In this document: positions 1-11,779 of the stretch, one piece after another
How positions within the stretch are numbered: the stretch's first letter is position 1
Layout of the letters: each line of letters starts with the position of its first letter
Assembly (NCBI RefSeq): GCF_000226115.1
Contig: NC_016457.1
Coordinates: 6,262,001 to 6,326,000 of the forward strand
Direction of reading: 5' to 3'
DNA length: 64,000 nt
DNA from: Thermothielavioides terrestris NRRL 8126
Taxonomy: Eukaryota; Ascomycota; Sordariomycetes; Sordariales; Chaetomiaceae
Translations under genes and position numbers: made by a program
Notes under the pieces: model-generated
Told to the model about the DNA's origin: nothing
Databases searched by the model: none
Seen by the model: only the letters and a program-made list of their open reading frames with translations

Positions 1-159
1 ATCTCAGAGGCCAGCATGGAACGGGGTTCTCTTACACTACATGCGGGAAGAGCCGAGCGTTGGCGTGTGGTTAGTCACTCCCCCTTGGTTGAGAGTTGGA
101 ATGGCTTCGATCCAAGGGTGAGGATCGTTCTCTACCTTGCTACATCCTCTCTTCACTTT

Positions 160-1611
160 TCAGGCCGATACACAGGCGATTTGTCCCGAATCCTTGTTTT
201 CATCTTCCCCATCCGACTCTCCCAAGACGACTTCGAGCGGTGTGCTCCCGTTGTGGCCCGCAGCAGTCAGGTCTGCCCCGGCCTCGACCAGCAAGCGCAC
301 AACATCGGCGTTGCCCGACTCGGCAGCCCAATGAAGCGGGGTTCGGCCGTACCCGTCCCTCACATCGACCCTGGCACCGCCCTCCAAGAGCACCTTGGTG
401 CAAGCATAGCTGGCGTGAGCGAGATGCAGCGCAGAGACCGGATGCCGCGGGCCTTTGCTCGCGCCCCCGCGTGACGCCGCGCTCCTGTTCTTAGCTCTAC
501 CCCCCTGATTCCAGACCAGCCCGGCGCCATCAAACACGGCATCCACGTCCGCCCTGCCCTCCCTCACCAACACCTCCACACACTCGGGCCTGTCCGCCAG
601 CACAGCAACATGCAGCGCCGTCTGCCCCGCACCCCCAACTTCCACTCCCCCGCCCCTACCCCTACCCTTATCCTCCCCCGCACCACCCGCCCCCGTCCCC
701 GCTCCTCCTCCCGCACCACCCCGCCCGGACCCGGCCGGCAGCCTCCGATCGGCGTCGACGCCCCGCTCGACCACGAGAAAGCGCACCACCCCCGCCAGCC
801 CGGCCGCGCACGCCATGCTGAGCACGCTCTCGCCCCGGCCGGTCGCGCGGTCGACGCGCGCCGCGTCCGCGTCCGCGCCGCAGCACTCGACCAGGAAGCG
901 CACCATGGCGAGGTGGGCGCGCGGGCGCGCGCGCGCCGCCGGCGAGCGCACCAAGGCCATCAGCGGCGTCAGGCCGGCGGGGTTGGGCTGGTTGACCGGC
1001 AGTGGTGCGGGCGGGTTGGGGCTGCGGTTGTCGCTGCTGTCGCTGTGGTTGTGGGAGGGTATGAGGAGGTAGCGGGCTACCTTGTCGATGTCGAGGTTGG
1101 CGCAGGCGATGCAGAGGTCTGCTTGGAAGGGGAGGGAGGGGGGTGGCTGGGGAGGGGAGAAGAGGCGGGTGAGGGTGCTGAGGAGAGAGCCGGCGGCAGA
1201 GCGGGAGCGGGAGCGGCGGTGGGGGTTGCTACTGCTGCTGGGTTTGCGGTGGTGATGGTGGGGCGGGTTGGAGCCGGTGGTGCCGAAGGTCGTGAGCAGG
1301 GCTTTCGAGAGGGAGGAGATCTTGTGTGCAAGGAGCTCGTCTTGCAGTTGGTCTTCGGTCTGGACTTGGCCGCAGCGGCATGATGGCCCGTGAACGTGGA
1401 TTGAGGGGAGCGAGCTGGTGGAACGGAAGAGTTGACGGCATTCGCTTTTGCTAAGGCGTTTGGGACGGGCGTGGGCGTAATGCCGGGGGGTTGCCCATGA
1501 TGTCCTATCGGGGTGATCCTCGAAAACAACCCGGGAGGCGAGTGATGGGGAGTCGTCCCACACGTGGTGCCTGCGCACGCTGAGAGTAGTAAAGGTGAGG
1601 TCCGTCATCAT
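160..1611 (-). CDS. Ankyrin-repeat protein, intronless
   Basis: An open frame of 483 codons starts at an ATG at 1611 that is immediately followed by a second ATG. The first ~160 residues are basic and Ser/Pro/His-rich and look disordered. Ankyrin-type helices begin near residue 165 (IACANLDIDKVARYLL), with further repeats near 213 (GLTPLMALV), 329 (GQTALHVAVLADRPECVEVL), 393 (SALHLAHASYACTKVLLEGG) and 421-448 (GRTPLHWAAESGNADVVRLL); the last is a near-consensus repeat. A Gly-rich linker at about residues 292-328 and a Lys/Arg/Ser-rich insert at about 365-392 separate the repeats. Ankyrin arrays bind protein partners; no catalytic domain is visible, so a scaffold or adaptor role is inference. 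The frame also has long GC-driven shadow frames on the plus strand, which I disregard. Family call is secure; the biological role is unknown. Confidence 0.8.
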   Translation of the reverse strand: MMTDLTFTTLSVRRHHVWDDSPSLASRVVFEDHPDRTSWATPRHYAHARPKRLSKSECRQLFRSTSSLPSIHVHGPSCRCGQVQTEDQLQDELLAHKISSLSKALLTTFGTTGSNPPHHHHRKPSSSSNPHRRSRSRSAAGSLLSTLTRLFSPPQPPPSLPFQADLCIACANLDIDKVARYLLIPSHNHSDSSDNRSPNPPAPLPVNQPNPAGLTPLMALVRSPAARARPRAHLAMVRFLVECCGADADAARVDRATGRGESVLSMACAAGLAGVVRFLVVERGVDADRRLPAGSGRGGAGGGAGTGAGGAGEDKGRGRGGGVEVGGAGQTALHVAVLADRPECVEVLVREGRADVDAVFDGAGLVWNQGGRAKNRSAASRGGASKGPRHPVSALHLAHASYACTKVLLEGGARVDVRDGYGRTPLHWAAESGNADVVRLLVEAGADLTAAGHNGSTPLEVVLGESDGEDENKDSGQIACVSA

Positions 1612-2329
1612 TCATACGCCGTGGAGCGGATTAGGACCAAGTGGTTCTTGTTGATCAACACAACCTTGGTTCTGGGATCCTCTGCGATTCAGGGCCCTTC
1701 AGGGAGACGGACGTTGGCCCATTTAAAGCCCCCCTTCGGACGCCCGTTCAGCCCTACATTGGGCCAAGGCTGACCATAGCACTTTGGCATTGTTGCATTT
1801 TTGAGTCAGCCACAATGCCAAACCCGCTATGAGCTTGGCATTCACCGGTCGAAGGGCTGTGAGTCTTCGCTGTGGGCGATTCCCCGCGAGCTGAACACGC
1901 TAATGCCGCCCGAGACCCGCTTGGGAGCCGCAGTTCTGCACGCCCGCGGCGAGATCAACCCACTGCCACAAGGGGCAAGAGGCGCGAGATGCCAGACGCA
2001 AAATGCGATTTTCCGTTTATTGTGTCATCCAGGCGGCGGCAAGCGTCTGGCGTCGGCGAAACGCGAACACGTCATCTCGAGCCGAATTCCGTCCACTTGA
2101 ACGTGAAACCAAAGAGCAGCTGGGAGACTGTGGGGGGGCTTCACCCTGCATCGGTCTTTTAGGCACTCCAGGGAGGTCTAGGAATCTTGACAACCATGAC
2201 TCAAGAAAATGTGTGCTCAGCCGCTATGGAGGGCTTCGTCTTTTCCTCGGACGTCCGTGTATCCGCGTAAGCTGCAGATGTCGATCTGCGCCGCATCCGA
2301 AGTCTGTGCGGCAGCCAAGGGAGGAACGG
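1612..2329. other. Intergenic, no gene seen
   Basis: Only short overlapping frames without a recognisable domain occur here. The stretch holds the upstream region of the ankyrin gene and runs up to the inverted repeat that encloses the minisatellite block. Confidence 0.5.
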
Positions 2330-2590
2330 TTGTCGTTTGCAAGCACCAGGTTAAAGTGGGTCCAGATGCCTGCAACACACACCCAATTTGAACAACAGTA
2401 GCCAACAGTAGCCAACAGTGGGCAACCATCGCCATCGAATTTGAAGCTGTAGATACTGCAAAAAAAGGCCCAAATAGCCATTTTCTGGTGTTTTCGAGTG
2501 CTTGTTGATGTTTTGATACTTCCTTTTTAGGCATCTCCTCTGTTGCGTATGTCGGGCCCGCTAAAACACCTTACGCAGGCGAGCAACGCC
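2330..2590. repeat. Left arm of long inverted repeat enclosing a minisatellite
   Basis: The reverse complement of this segment matches 4870-5130 over roughly 230-260 bp. Shared blocks include the run around GGAGATGCCTAAAAAGGAAG and the run ending at GGTTAAAGTGGGTCCAGATG on this side. The arms differ by scattered substitutions and a small difference in copy number of a CCAACAGTAG motif (two copies here). The arms point toward each other around about 2.3 kb of tandem repeats, the geometry of a terminal-inverted-repeat or foldback element. Confidence 0.8.
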
Positions 2591-2649
2591 TGCATACTGC
2601 AATGCCTGCGATATCTACGATGTGCTTGCGATGGCCAGGTTAACTACAA

Positions 2650-3405
2650 TATCTGCAACCGCTGTTGAGTATCCTAGGCGCCGACCGCTATGCCGAACCG
2701 CTATACGGACCGCTATACCGACCGCAGTTCGATATCCAGGGCGCAGACCGCCGTACCGACCGCCGTACCGACCGCCGTGCCGACCGCCGTGCCGACCGCC
2801 GTTCGATATCCAGGGCGCAGACCGTTGTACCGAACCGCTGTTCAATATCCTAGGTGCCAACCGCTATACCGACCGCCGTTCGATATCCTGGGTGCCGACC
2901 GCCGTACCGACCACCGTGCCGACCGCTGTACCGAACCGTTGTTCAATATCCTAGGTGCCGACCGCCGTGCCAACCGCTGTACCGACCGCCGTTCAATAAC
3001 CAGGGCGCAGACCGCCATGCCGACCGCTATTCAATATCCTAGGTGCCGACCGTTGTGCCGAACCGCTGTTCAATATCCTGGGTGCCAACCGCCGTACCGA
3101 CCGCCGTTCGATAACCAGGGCGCAGACCGCGGTGCCGACCGCTATTCAATATCCTAGGTGCCGACCGTTGTGCCGAACCGCTGTTCAATATCCTGGGTGC
3201 CAACCGCCGTACCGACCGCCGTTCGATAACCAGGGCGCAGACCGCGGTGCCGACCGCTATTCAATATCCTGGGTGCCGACCGCCGTGCCGACCGCCATAC
3301 CGAACCGTTGCTCAATATCCTGGGTGCCGACCGTTGTGCCGAACCGTTGTTCAATATCCTGGGTGCCGACCGCCGTACCGACCGCCGTACCGAACGCCGT
3401 CCCGA
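2650..3405. repeat. Tandem repeat array A (CCGACCGCCGTA-type with TTCAATATCC spacers)
   Basis: The array consists of runs of a 12 bp unit of the type CCGACCGCCGTA alternating with a spacer of the type TTCGATATCCAGGGCGCAGA or TTCAATATCCTGGGTG. Larger segments are duplicated nearly perfectly, for example 3020-3110 and 3140-3230. All six frames stay open over long distances because of the repeat period, so the long frames here are not genes. Confidence 0.9.
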
Positions 3406-3409
3406 CCGC

Positions 3410-4710
3410 TACTGCAGTGCCCGCGATGCCCGCGATGCCCGCGATGCCCGCGATGCCCACGATGCCCACGATGCCCGCGATGCCCGCGATGCCCACGATG
3501 CCCACGATGCCCGCGATGCCCACGATGCCCGCAGTGCCAGCGATACAGCCACAATGCCACGGTGCCAGCGATACAGTCATGATGCCGCGGTGCCAGCGAT
3601 GCCCGCGATGCCCACGATGCCCGCGATGCCCGCGGTGCCAGCGATACAGCCACAATGCCGCGGTGCCAGCGATGCCCGCAGTGCCAGCGATACAGCTATG
3701 ATGCCGCGGTGCCAGCGATACCCACGGTGCCAGCGATACAGCCACAATGCCGCGGTGCCAGCGATACAGCCATGATGCCGCGGTGCCAGCGATGCCCGCA
3801 GTGCCAGCGATACAGCCACAATACCGCGGTGCCAGCGATACAGTCATGATGCCGCGGTGCCAGCGATGCCCGCGATGCCCACGATGCCCACGATGCCCGC
3901 GATGCCCACGATGCCCGCAGTGCCAGCGATACAGCCACAATGCCACGGTGCCAGCGATACAGTCATGATGCCGCGGTGCCAGCGATGCCCGCGATGCCCA
4001 CGATGCCCGCAGTGCCAGCGATACAGCCACAATGCCGCGATGCCCACGATGCCCGCGATGCCCGCGATGCCCGCGATGCCCGCGATGCCCGCGATGCCCG
4101 CAGTGCCAGCGATACAGCCATGATGCCGCGGTGCCAGCGATACCCACGGTGCCAGCGATACCCACGGTGCCAGCGATACAGCCATGATGCCGCGGTGCCA
4201 GCGATACAGCCATGATGCCGCGGTGCCAGCGATGCCCGCGGTGCCAGCGATACAGCCACAATGCCGCGGTGCCAGCGATACCCGCGATGCCCACGATGCC
4301 CGCGATGCCCGCGATGCCCGCGATGCCCGCGATGCCCGCAGTGCCAGCGATACAGCCACAATGCCGCGATGCCCACGATGCCCGCGATGCCCGCGATGCC
4401 AGCGATACAGCCATGATGCCGCGGTGCCAGCGATGCCCGCGGTGCCAGCGATACAGCCACAATGCCACGGTGCCAGCGATACAGTCATGATGCCGCGATG
4501 CCCGCGATGCCCGCGATGCCCGCGATGCCCGCAGTGCCAGCGATACAGCCATGATGCCGCGGTGCCAGCGATGCCCGCAGTGCCAGCGATACAGCCACAA
4601 TACCGCGGTGCCAGCGATACAGCTATAATGCCGCGGTGCCAGCGATATAGTCATAATGCCCGCGGTGCCAGCGATATAGCCACAATGCCGCGGTGCCAGT
4701 GATGCCCGCG
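3410..4710. repeat. Tandem repeat array B (9 bp GATGCCCGC and 28 bp higher-order unit)
   Basis: The array has runs of a 9 bp unit GATGCCCGC (variant GATGCCCAC), interspersed with a 28 bp unit that begins ATGCCGCGGTGCCAGCGATA and ends with CAGCCATG or CAGCCACA. Number and order of the two units vary along the block. Open frames of several hundred codons on both strands (for example 3257-4654 minus) are products of the repeat period and encode only low-complexity repeats. Lack of unique spacers excludes a CRISPR-like structure. Confidence 0.9.
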
Positions 4711-4869
4711 ATACAAGAAGGAAACGCTAAAAAAGGAAGTATCCAATCAATACGCTATCATCAGGATATTGCAAAATGCATCAAGAGCTTCGAATTCGTG
4801 CCCAATACAGTGATTCAAGCGGTTCCATGCCTATGTTGTGGTGGGCGTTGTTGTGGGCGTTGTTGTGGG

Positions 4870-5130
4870 CGTTGCTCGCCCGCGCAGTACGTGTAGCGCC
4901 TCCGACGTATGCAACAGAGGAGATGCCTAAAAAGGAAGTATCAAAACATCAACAGGCACTCGAAAACACCAGAAAATGGCCATTTGGGCCGTTTTTTGCA
5001 GTATCTACAGCTTCAAGATCGATGGCGATGGTTGCCCACTGTTGGCTACTGTTGTTCAAATTGGGGGTGTGTTGCAGGCCTCTGGACCCACTTTAACCTG
5101 GTGCTTGCAAGCGACAAGGAACCCGAGAGA
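4870..5130. repeat. Right arm of long inverted repeat enclosing the minisatellite
   Basis: This is the inverted counterpart of 2330-2590: it carries GGAGATGCCTAAAAAGGAAG and then, further right, the complement of the left outer end (CACTTTAACCTGGTGCTTGC). Just inside it lies a short GTTGTGGGC tandem repeat at about 4840-4875. No transposase frame is present between the arms. Confidence 0.8.
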
Positions 5131-5966
5131 GGACATTCGTTGCTAGCAAGGGATACTAGTTTTCAAGAACGGCTGCGTGGCCCATGAACACCACACGATA
5201 ACCGAAGACAAAAAAGAACGATCATCGTGTTCGCCCATCAGGGACCTGCAATCGGTGCTCATCGATCTGGATTCACCATCCAGTTTTTTTGATAGCACGA
5301 GCCCACTACTCTTCACCTCACCACCTTCTCTTAGTTTACCTTGAGAATCCTAACATGCTGAGCGGCAACATGACCCTTGTGAGAACTGGCCTCAACGGCT
5401 GTCGCCAACCAGTGCAGGCAATCACCACGTGGCGACGTTCTTTCCGGGTTGGACCCTCGATACCCACTGCATGGTAGTCGCCGTCTGTCGAAGTAAAGGG
5501 GCAACTGTAGAGTGGCTAATCAAGATACAAAGCTATTGTGCTCATGGATAGACAACAGAAAGTTCCATCAGTATATTACCGTTGCACCTTCACCGTCCTG
5601 AAACTTGCAAGAGCTATTGGCCACCCAATGAGATGGAAAGACGGTTATTACTGTCGATTTAACCACCATGCATTCCAATATGCGGCAGTTCAACCATACG
5701 GTACTTGATCTATCCACCGAATCAGGTTCGGTGCTGCCGCTGAGGGTTTACTAAGGCATCTCAATCTTTCTCCGCTGTCCCGCCTATCCCGACGCTGCCT
5801 GCCTATAAGGGGTCAATGGATATCACTGGCGCAAGTCCATGTTGGTAGTTCCGATATCACCGCTTGGCACTCTTCTCCTGCCTTCTCTCTTCATAGGGCC
5901 CAACACGGATTTCTCACTCTCGCACCTCAAACGCCGCAACCGGTGAAACGTGAACTGGTGTCGAAG
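5131..5966. other. Intergenic, upstream region of the DUF1996 gene
   Basis: No convincing coding frame. The last ~100 bases before the ATG at 5967 are pyrimidine-rich (CTCTTCTCCTGCCTTCTCTC near 5870), as is common for fungal promoters. Confidence 0.45.
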
Positions 5967-7270
5967 ATGAAAGGCTCACTTCTGGTTGCCGCCGCGGCAC
6001 TCGGCGCCCAACATGCCTCGGCCCAGTATGCTACGGCTGCCATGATGCGGTTCCAGTGCTCGCAGCTCGTCATCGAGCGGCTAGATCCCCTAGTGAACCC
6101 CGGAGTGCTGGGATCACCGCACTTGCACCAGGTCGTCGGCGGAAATTCGTTCAATGCGACCATGACCCCGGTCCAGTACGATCCATCAAAGGAATCCACC
6201 TGTACGACCTGTACCTTCTCCGAGGACTTCTCCAACTACTGGACCGCCAACATCTACTTCCGCGCCAGGAACGGCAGCTACAAGCGTGTGCCGCAGATGG
6301 TGAACCTGGGCCTCCAAGGGAAAGGTGGTGTCACGGTCTATTACATCCCACCCTACGATGGCAAGACCAAGGTCACCGCTTTCAAGCCGGTAAGCATGGC
6401 ACATTCCCCCTGCTCTCCGTCCCCGGGTAGGCGACTGATGGTCAAAGGGCTTCCGCATGCTCGTGGGCGACGCTTCCCTGCGGACAGAGAAGGGCATGCA
6501 AAAGCAGATCTGCCACCGGTGCCTGCCAAATGTCGAGCAGAACCCCTTCGGCGGTGCGCCCTGCACGGGCGACGACACGGCGGCGTTCCCGAGCAAGCCG
6601 TGCCCCGGCGGTATCCGGTCGACCATCACTTTCCCGACGTAAGGATGTTCCATCGCCATGGCATACCATAACTGGAAACCATTGACACACGCTTTTCTTC
6701 TGCAGATGCTGGGACGGCAAGAACGTCGACTCGCCGGACCACAAGAGCCACGTCGCCTACCCCAGCAGCGGCAGCTTCGAGACCACGGGGCCCTGCCCGG
6801 CAAGTCACCCCGTTCGGCTGCCCCAGCTCATGTACGAGGTCATCTGGGACACGCGCGAATTCAACGACCCGTCGATGTGGCCCGAGACCGGGCAGCCGCT
6901 GGTGTACTCGATGGGCGACAAGTGAGTTTTAGAATGCGTAGCATCTGGAGTAACAAGCTGTCGGTATGTGCGGCTGACTGGGCGCCTCCTTGCTTTAGCA
7001 CTGGATACGGCCAGCACGGCGACTACATCTTCGGCTGGAAGGGCGATGCGCTCCAGCGTGCGCTGGACGCCCGCTGCACCGGCGACCGTTGCTCTGCGCT
7101 CACCACGCAAACCGCCGAGCAGGCTACAGCGTGCCAGAAGCAGCCGGCCGTGAAGGAAGAGACGGAAGGATGTAAGTGAATGCCTGAGCCTGAGGATGGC
7201 CCACTGCCAAAGTGCTAATCTATGTCCAGGGTTGGATGCTATTCCTGGGGGCGTGCATGCTGGAATGTAG
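5967..7270 (+). CDS. Secreted DUF1996 (WSC-associated type) protein, 5 exons
   Basis: Predicted exons are 5967-6389, 6448-6638, 6706-6921, 6999-7171 and 7230-7270, joining to 347 residues. All introns have GT-AG ends (GTAAGC, GTAAGG, GTGAGT, GTAAGT) and phases agree across each junction. I start at ATG 5967 rather than the upstream in-frame GTG because it gives a standard signal peptide ([20 protein letters not shown]). The family hallmark [14 protein letters not shown] lies at about residues 48-61, followed by the conserved [40 protein letters not shown] and [12 protein letters not shown] blocks, all typical of DUF1996. Several paired cysteines suggest an extracellular fold. The family is widespread in ascomycetes and its biochemical role is unsettled. 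The gene is compact, with no C-terminal WSC domain or GPI-type tail visible. Confidence 0.88.
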
Positions 7271-8513
7271 TGGATAGATCATTCGGGGCTCAGGGCAACA
7301 GTCACTTGACGCAAAGCTGTCGGTGGTGGGTGGTTGGGTCTTGGCCAGATCATGATGAATCCCCGGGCCGCGATGTCGCCGCTCAAGCCAACTAGCTGAG
7401 TTGTCCCATCGAGCGCCTTCGTGTCGCCAAATCGGTATGTCGACAAAGATATCCAGGGATAAGTGCCAGGTCATCGGCATGTCTGCGGCGAGACGCAACC
7501 GCCACTAGTTAACGTCGTTGTCCAAAGCAGAACTAGTGGTCCTCCAACCCTCGAGCTGCAGTGGCAAAATGATTTCGATGCTTCATTTTTGTGATCAAGG
7601 ACACAATTGAGAGTTGTGACCCTCATTAGTGTACGTTGGATTAACGTTGTGTTTCATTTGTGCCTAGATGGGGTGGGGAATGAGCAGGGAGGCTGAGAGT
7701 AAGCGTTTGGACTCTGTACTTAATAACCCTTCAGTTTCTCAGAGAACCCGGTGATCGCCGCGGAACCCCGCTGTCTAATCAGATGGAAACAAAGCCGAAC
7801 TGCTGGATAGTTTGGTACTCGAGTTCTCGGAGTCGATGTCCGTCGGGTCGGAGACGAAAGCGCGGTGGTCTCTGTGGCCATGCTCGCGAGTTTCGATCGC
7901 CCCAGCACACTACCCAGGAAGATCGAGTCATGCTGTCCAAATTCCATTACGCTATGAGCCTTGACGCTCGGGGTATCATAAAAACCAGGGAGTTCAGGCC
8001 ATGGAATGCCGGCGTTCCAGGTCCTTTTGTTCAGGGCAAGACTCAGTCTCGTCTCCTTCGCCTTCCATCCAACATCTTCAAACCTTGTTTCCCAGCAATG
8101 GCCTCTCCATGAACAAGGTGGATGCGGGGCAAGCACACAATCCTACGATCGGTCTCTTCAGGGCCCCGTCAAAAAGAGCCGCTACGCGGTAGATGTCGCA
8201 CATGGCGACGACAACAGGACAGGGGCTGGGACCAGCATTGGTGATCTCAGCTGTTGTGTTCGGGTGTTGAGGATCCCGAAGATCGTCCTGCGCGATGGGG
8301 CGACAGAGTTTCGCGGCCGGACTCTTCGGCACATAGCACCGGCACGACGGCGACGCCGGGCGCGATGATGGTGTTCAGGATGAACACTGCAGGAACGGGC
8401 GTCGCTAGCGAGTGGCCGAGCGGCACAGCTGGTGCGCCGAACCGGCACAGTCCGTGCGGTAAAGATTCAGGGGCTGAGCTGCGTCGATACACTCGTGGCC
8501 ATCTTCAGCCCGC
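7271..8513. other. Intergenic, no gene seen
   Basis: Only short frames without family resemblance. This interval lies between two genes that converge on it (plus-strand DUF1996 gene and minus-strand rhodopsin-fold gene) and may hold both 3' ends. Confidence 0.45.
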
Positions 8514-9664
8514 TCATCGAGGGGGCGCGGGTATTGAATGGCGCTGTTCGGGCGCAGCAGCCGGGCTTTTGACAACCACCAACTGGGAGAGCGACGCAGG
8601 CACCGACGTGATGCGGACGGTGTTGTAGCCGGCGGTTCGCTTGACGTTGACGACGAGCACGCGGAAGATGGGGATCGTCTGGGCGATGATGGTGACAGCC
8701 GGCTCCAGGAAGTTGAAGATGGACATGAACACCATGAATTCTGTGTGCGCGTTAGCTTGCTTGGCCCCTTTAACTCCCGGTTCACATGGTTTTGTGTCAG
8801 CCGGCATACGGTAGTCGTTGTCCGTCTGGATGAACTGGAAAAAAGCCCGGAGGATCACAACGACACCTGTCAGGGCGCCGAGGCTCATGGCGACGCTCAG
8901 GCCGATTTTCTCCCGCGTCTCCAACAGCAGCTTTCGAATGATGAGCCAGGGGAAGAGCGCCAACATGACATCGATGACGCCGCCGTACACTGTAGATACC
9001 CAGATTTTAGCTATGTGCTCTCCTGAAGCCTCACGCCATGTACCACAGAGGTGGGCGTACCAATCGTTGTCCCGCCGAGATACTGGAGGGAGATGAGGTC
9101 GAAGCAAACGGCATGCTCGGGCCGGAACTTTCTTCTCGGATCGACGCAGGCCGGAATCCAGATGGACAGCATGCCCGGGACGAGGATCAGGTTTTCGGTG
9201 ACGATGACGGCCCAGAGGAAGTAGTTCATGGCGCGGTTCCGCACGATGCGGATCAGCGTGATGGCGAAGGCGACCTTGGTCCAGCTCGTGGCGATGGTGG
9301 TCATGGACGTCGACGTGTTCTGGAAGAGGTAGAATGTGCGCTCCTGGTCCTCTGTCTCATAGCCCACCCCAATGAGATGGCTGACGAGCGCAGCGGCGAC
9401 CAGCAGGACGATCTGCTCGGGCAATGCCAGTCAGCACGGGTATCCGGTACCGTCCCGCGCTTTTTAGCCGGGACACGGGATGGATGAATAGCATGGACGC
9501 GGACATACCCATGACGTCGTGAGCACATAGTCGTCCCAGCCTAGGCGGGAGAAATGCAGGCGGCACCAGAGGCGGACGAAGAGGAAGACGGCCGAGACGC
9601 TCGTCAAGACCCAGACGGCGATGTTGACTTGGTAGAATTGGACGTCATCCGCCCCGTTGCTCAT
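8514..9664 (-). CDS. PTH11-like integral membrane protein, fungal rhodopsin-fold domain, 4 exons
   Basis: Predicted exons (minus strand) are 9664-9509, 9415-9061 (an alternative acceptor would start at 9412), 9010-8810 and 8740-8514, giving about 312 residues. The third intron (8809-8741, 69 nt) is a multiple of three and so can be read through, but it has a GTATGC donor, a GCTAAC branch point and a CACACAG acceptor, and removing it restores the family pattern. Family marks are the N-terminal segment ending RLGWDDYVLTTSW, the ATSWTKVAFAITLIRIVRN helix, the core cysteine in HAVCFDL, and the DVMLALFPWLIIRKLLLETREKIGL and SIFNFLEPAVTIIAQ blocks. This is the seven-helix 'rhodopsin domain' of SAT4/PTH11-type proteins. 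Members are plasma-membrane proteins, some proposed as GPCR-like sensors; no CFEM domain is present. The C-terminal tail is short. Ligand and signalling role cannot be deduced. Confidence 0.8.
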
Positions 9665-11499
9665 CGTTGCGGCCGGCGCGGGAGGTCGAGCATGTTGCAC
9701 CAGAGACGCACTGCGGGCATGCGGCGGGGAATCAGCAAAGCGAGGAGCGGGTGTAACCGCATGGCACGAGCCGGGTCCTGCAACTTTTAAATTGTGAAAA
9801 ATCTGGGGAAACCGGCAGCTTGGAGCTCGGAATGGAGACTCGGGACTGGGGACGGGCAATCGGGCGGGGGCTCAGGAGGGGGGATCGAGGATCAGCGATC
9901 CACGGAGGAGTTGTGACCTTGAGCAGCTCACCAGAGAAGCGGAGCAGTGGCGTTGGATGAGCAGGGCCTGAGCGCATTGACTGCTTAACCGAGCTCTCGG
10001 CTCGACACACACTAACGATTGGGCTGAGGCGGCGGAGAACATGCCAGATGGAGCGAGCTGGTCCAGGGAGGCCGCAGGTGGAGGCGCTCTGGGGACTCGG
10101 CGCTAGAGCAGAACCGGTTTAACATCGCGGGGCGGTTAAACCGCTTAAATTCGAAAAGGCCGTCCCAGCACGAGGTCCAAGGTCCCAATTGGCCATGACG
10201 CAGCGACGGACCGCCCTCCGTCGAGCCCACTGCAAGCCTGGTGGAGGGCATCACATCCTGCGTGCACAAGACTTTCAGAAAGTTCCTCGTGCGACACACC
10301 CGCATTCTAGCTCAAGCTCAGGTAACGGACGGACTTGGACAGTCACGCCCCGTGTTGTGTTGTCGGGTGTGTGGTTGAAGAGGAAGTTCGCATAGTTACT
10401 TGGACATCAGGGGGAGGGGGCTCCACCACACCACCTTGAAACCCTCTCACCAAGGCGCAGGGTTTGATTGGTGGCATCCGATTTGGGATGTTGTGAAATC
10501 CAAAAAGTCCGGCAGCCCTGGCACGGGACACGACCCGGGAACCTCTCGGCACTGCAGTGTCTGCCGCGTCCATCCAGCATACGTACCGGAACCGAAGCAC
10601 TGCGAGCAGGTACCTGCGGCGGTACAGGACTAACTACAGATATACACGTGCAGTACATATCTACACGAAGCTCTCCCCAGCGGTCTTGCTTTGGAAGCCC
10701 GATCCTGACTGGGTTGAGGAGCTTTTGGTGAGCCGACCTCGCGCTTCATAACTACCGGTGCTCAGACTGCTTCGGGATGCTGTGGCCCGCGGAAGCCGAA
10801 CCCGGTTCTGGCCACTCCAGGGTCGCGTCCCACCATGGTGGCACACATGGACCCCAACCAGACCGACTGTCCTAGCGTGTTTGGCTAAGGATACGGAGTC
10901 TGTTCCGTTGGACACAACACGCCAACTTGGCCCACTGGGCACGAGGAACGCAACAAGTGAATATCCCAGAAATCAAGGCGAGCTGGCGAGGGCAGGCTCC
11001 GGAAATCCATCTTTGAGACTCCAAGCAGCCGAATTGTAGGCCGTTGAAACTAACTAGTGTATTGCGCATCTATCTCTTGTGTTTTCTTGTCCTTTCTTTC
11101 CTCCCACTCTGCCTCGAGACCGCAGAGTCTCACATGCTTGCCATTTCAAAGTTCCCATGCCACCCGAGATGTTCACCGGCATCGGAATGACAACGCTTCA
11201 TCAACCCCGACGGATTCTCGGCGCCACTTAACTGCGCCTGGCCAATATTTGACCCAGCTCCCTGGTAACGAACTCCCTGGCCCCTGTTCTTTTTCGGCGC
11301 GATTGTGCCCCAGGTCTGCGTCAACTTGCTCAGGGATCTGCGAGGGAGCCGCCCTGTTGGTGAAGGCTTCAACGTGCACGCTTGCCCCTTTTCAGGTGCC
11401 TCATTTGATGAGTCTCGGGGCCGGTGCTCCACTTCCCGGCCGCTTCGCTGGATCCCAACAATGATGGCCAGACACCTCGTGCAATCCGTCCACTAGTGT
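9665..11499. other. Gene-free interval
   Basis: I see no coding frame with domain resemblance or credible splice structure. It includes the upstream region of the PTH11-like gene and moderate-GC sequence with only short frames. Confidence 0.45.
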
Positions 11500-11612
11500 G
11501 GTGTATGGAATGTAGTATAGTGTATTCCATACACTACTGCGTACACCTCCGCCGGCGCGACTGGCTGGGCTGGTTAACTACACTACACTGGTGTAGTTAA
11601 TCTTGACAACTT
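11500..11612. repeat. Two short perfect palindromic hairpins
   Basis: The segment GTGTATGGAAT...ATTCCATACAC near 11506-11540 is a perfect 11 bp stem around a short loop, and TAACTACAC...GTGTAGTTA near 11575-11600 is a second one. They sit just outside the foldback element starting at about 11780 and may be remnants of a small inverted-repeat element. Confidence 0.5.
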
Positions 11613-11779
11613 AAAACACCCAGCTCTCCCGCTAACTCTTTAGCTTCGGCATCTCGGCCGCCCTTGTCCGTGACTTGGCTTGAGTTGTGGCGTGTTGCCA
11701 GGATCCCGTGCGGACGTCGATCTCCCCCAAAATGGCGAGACCTAAGTAACGTTAGGGGGCGAGATGGTTCCTTGCGGCG

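Noticed and set aside
610..1383. 257-codon frame on the plus strand, Arg/Gly-rich
   Set aside because: Antisense shadow of the ankyrin gene with no domain.
3257..4654. 465-codon open frame on the minus strand and similar frames on the plus strand
   Set aside because: They lie entirely in tandem repeats whose period keeps all frames open; products are pure low-complexity repeats.
3410..4710. Repeat-spacer pattern reminiscent of a CRISPR array
   Set aside because: There are no unique spacers; both unit types are themselves repeated, and the genome is fungal.
8741..8809. Reading the rhodopsin-fold gene through its third intron as coding
   Set aside because: The 69 nt stretch has donor, branch point and acceptor, and its translation (PADTKPCEPGVKGAK) interrupts a conserved helix pair.
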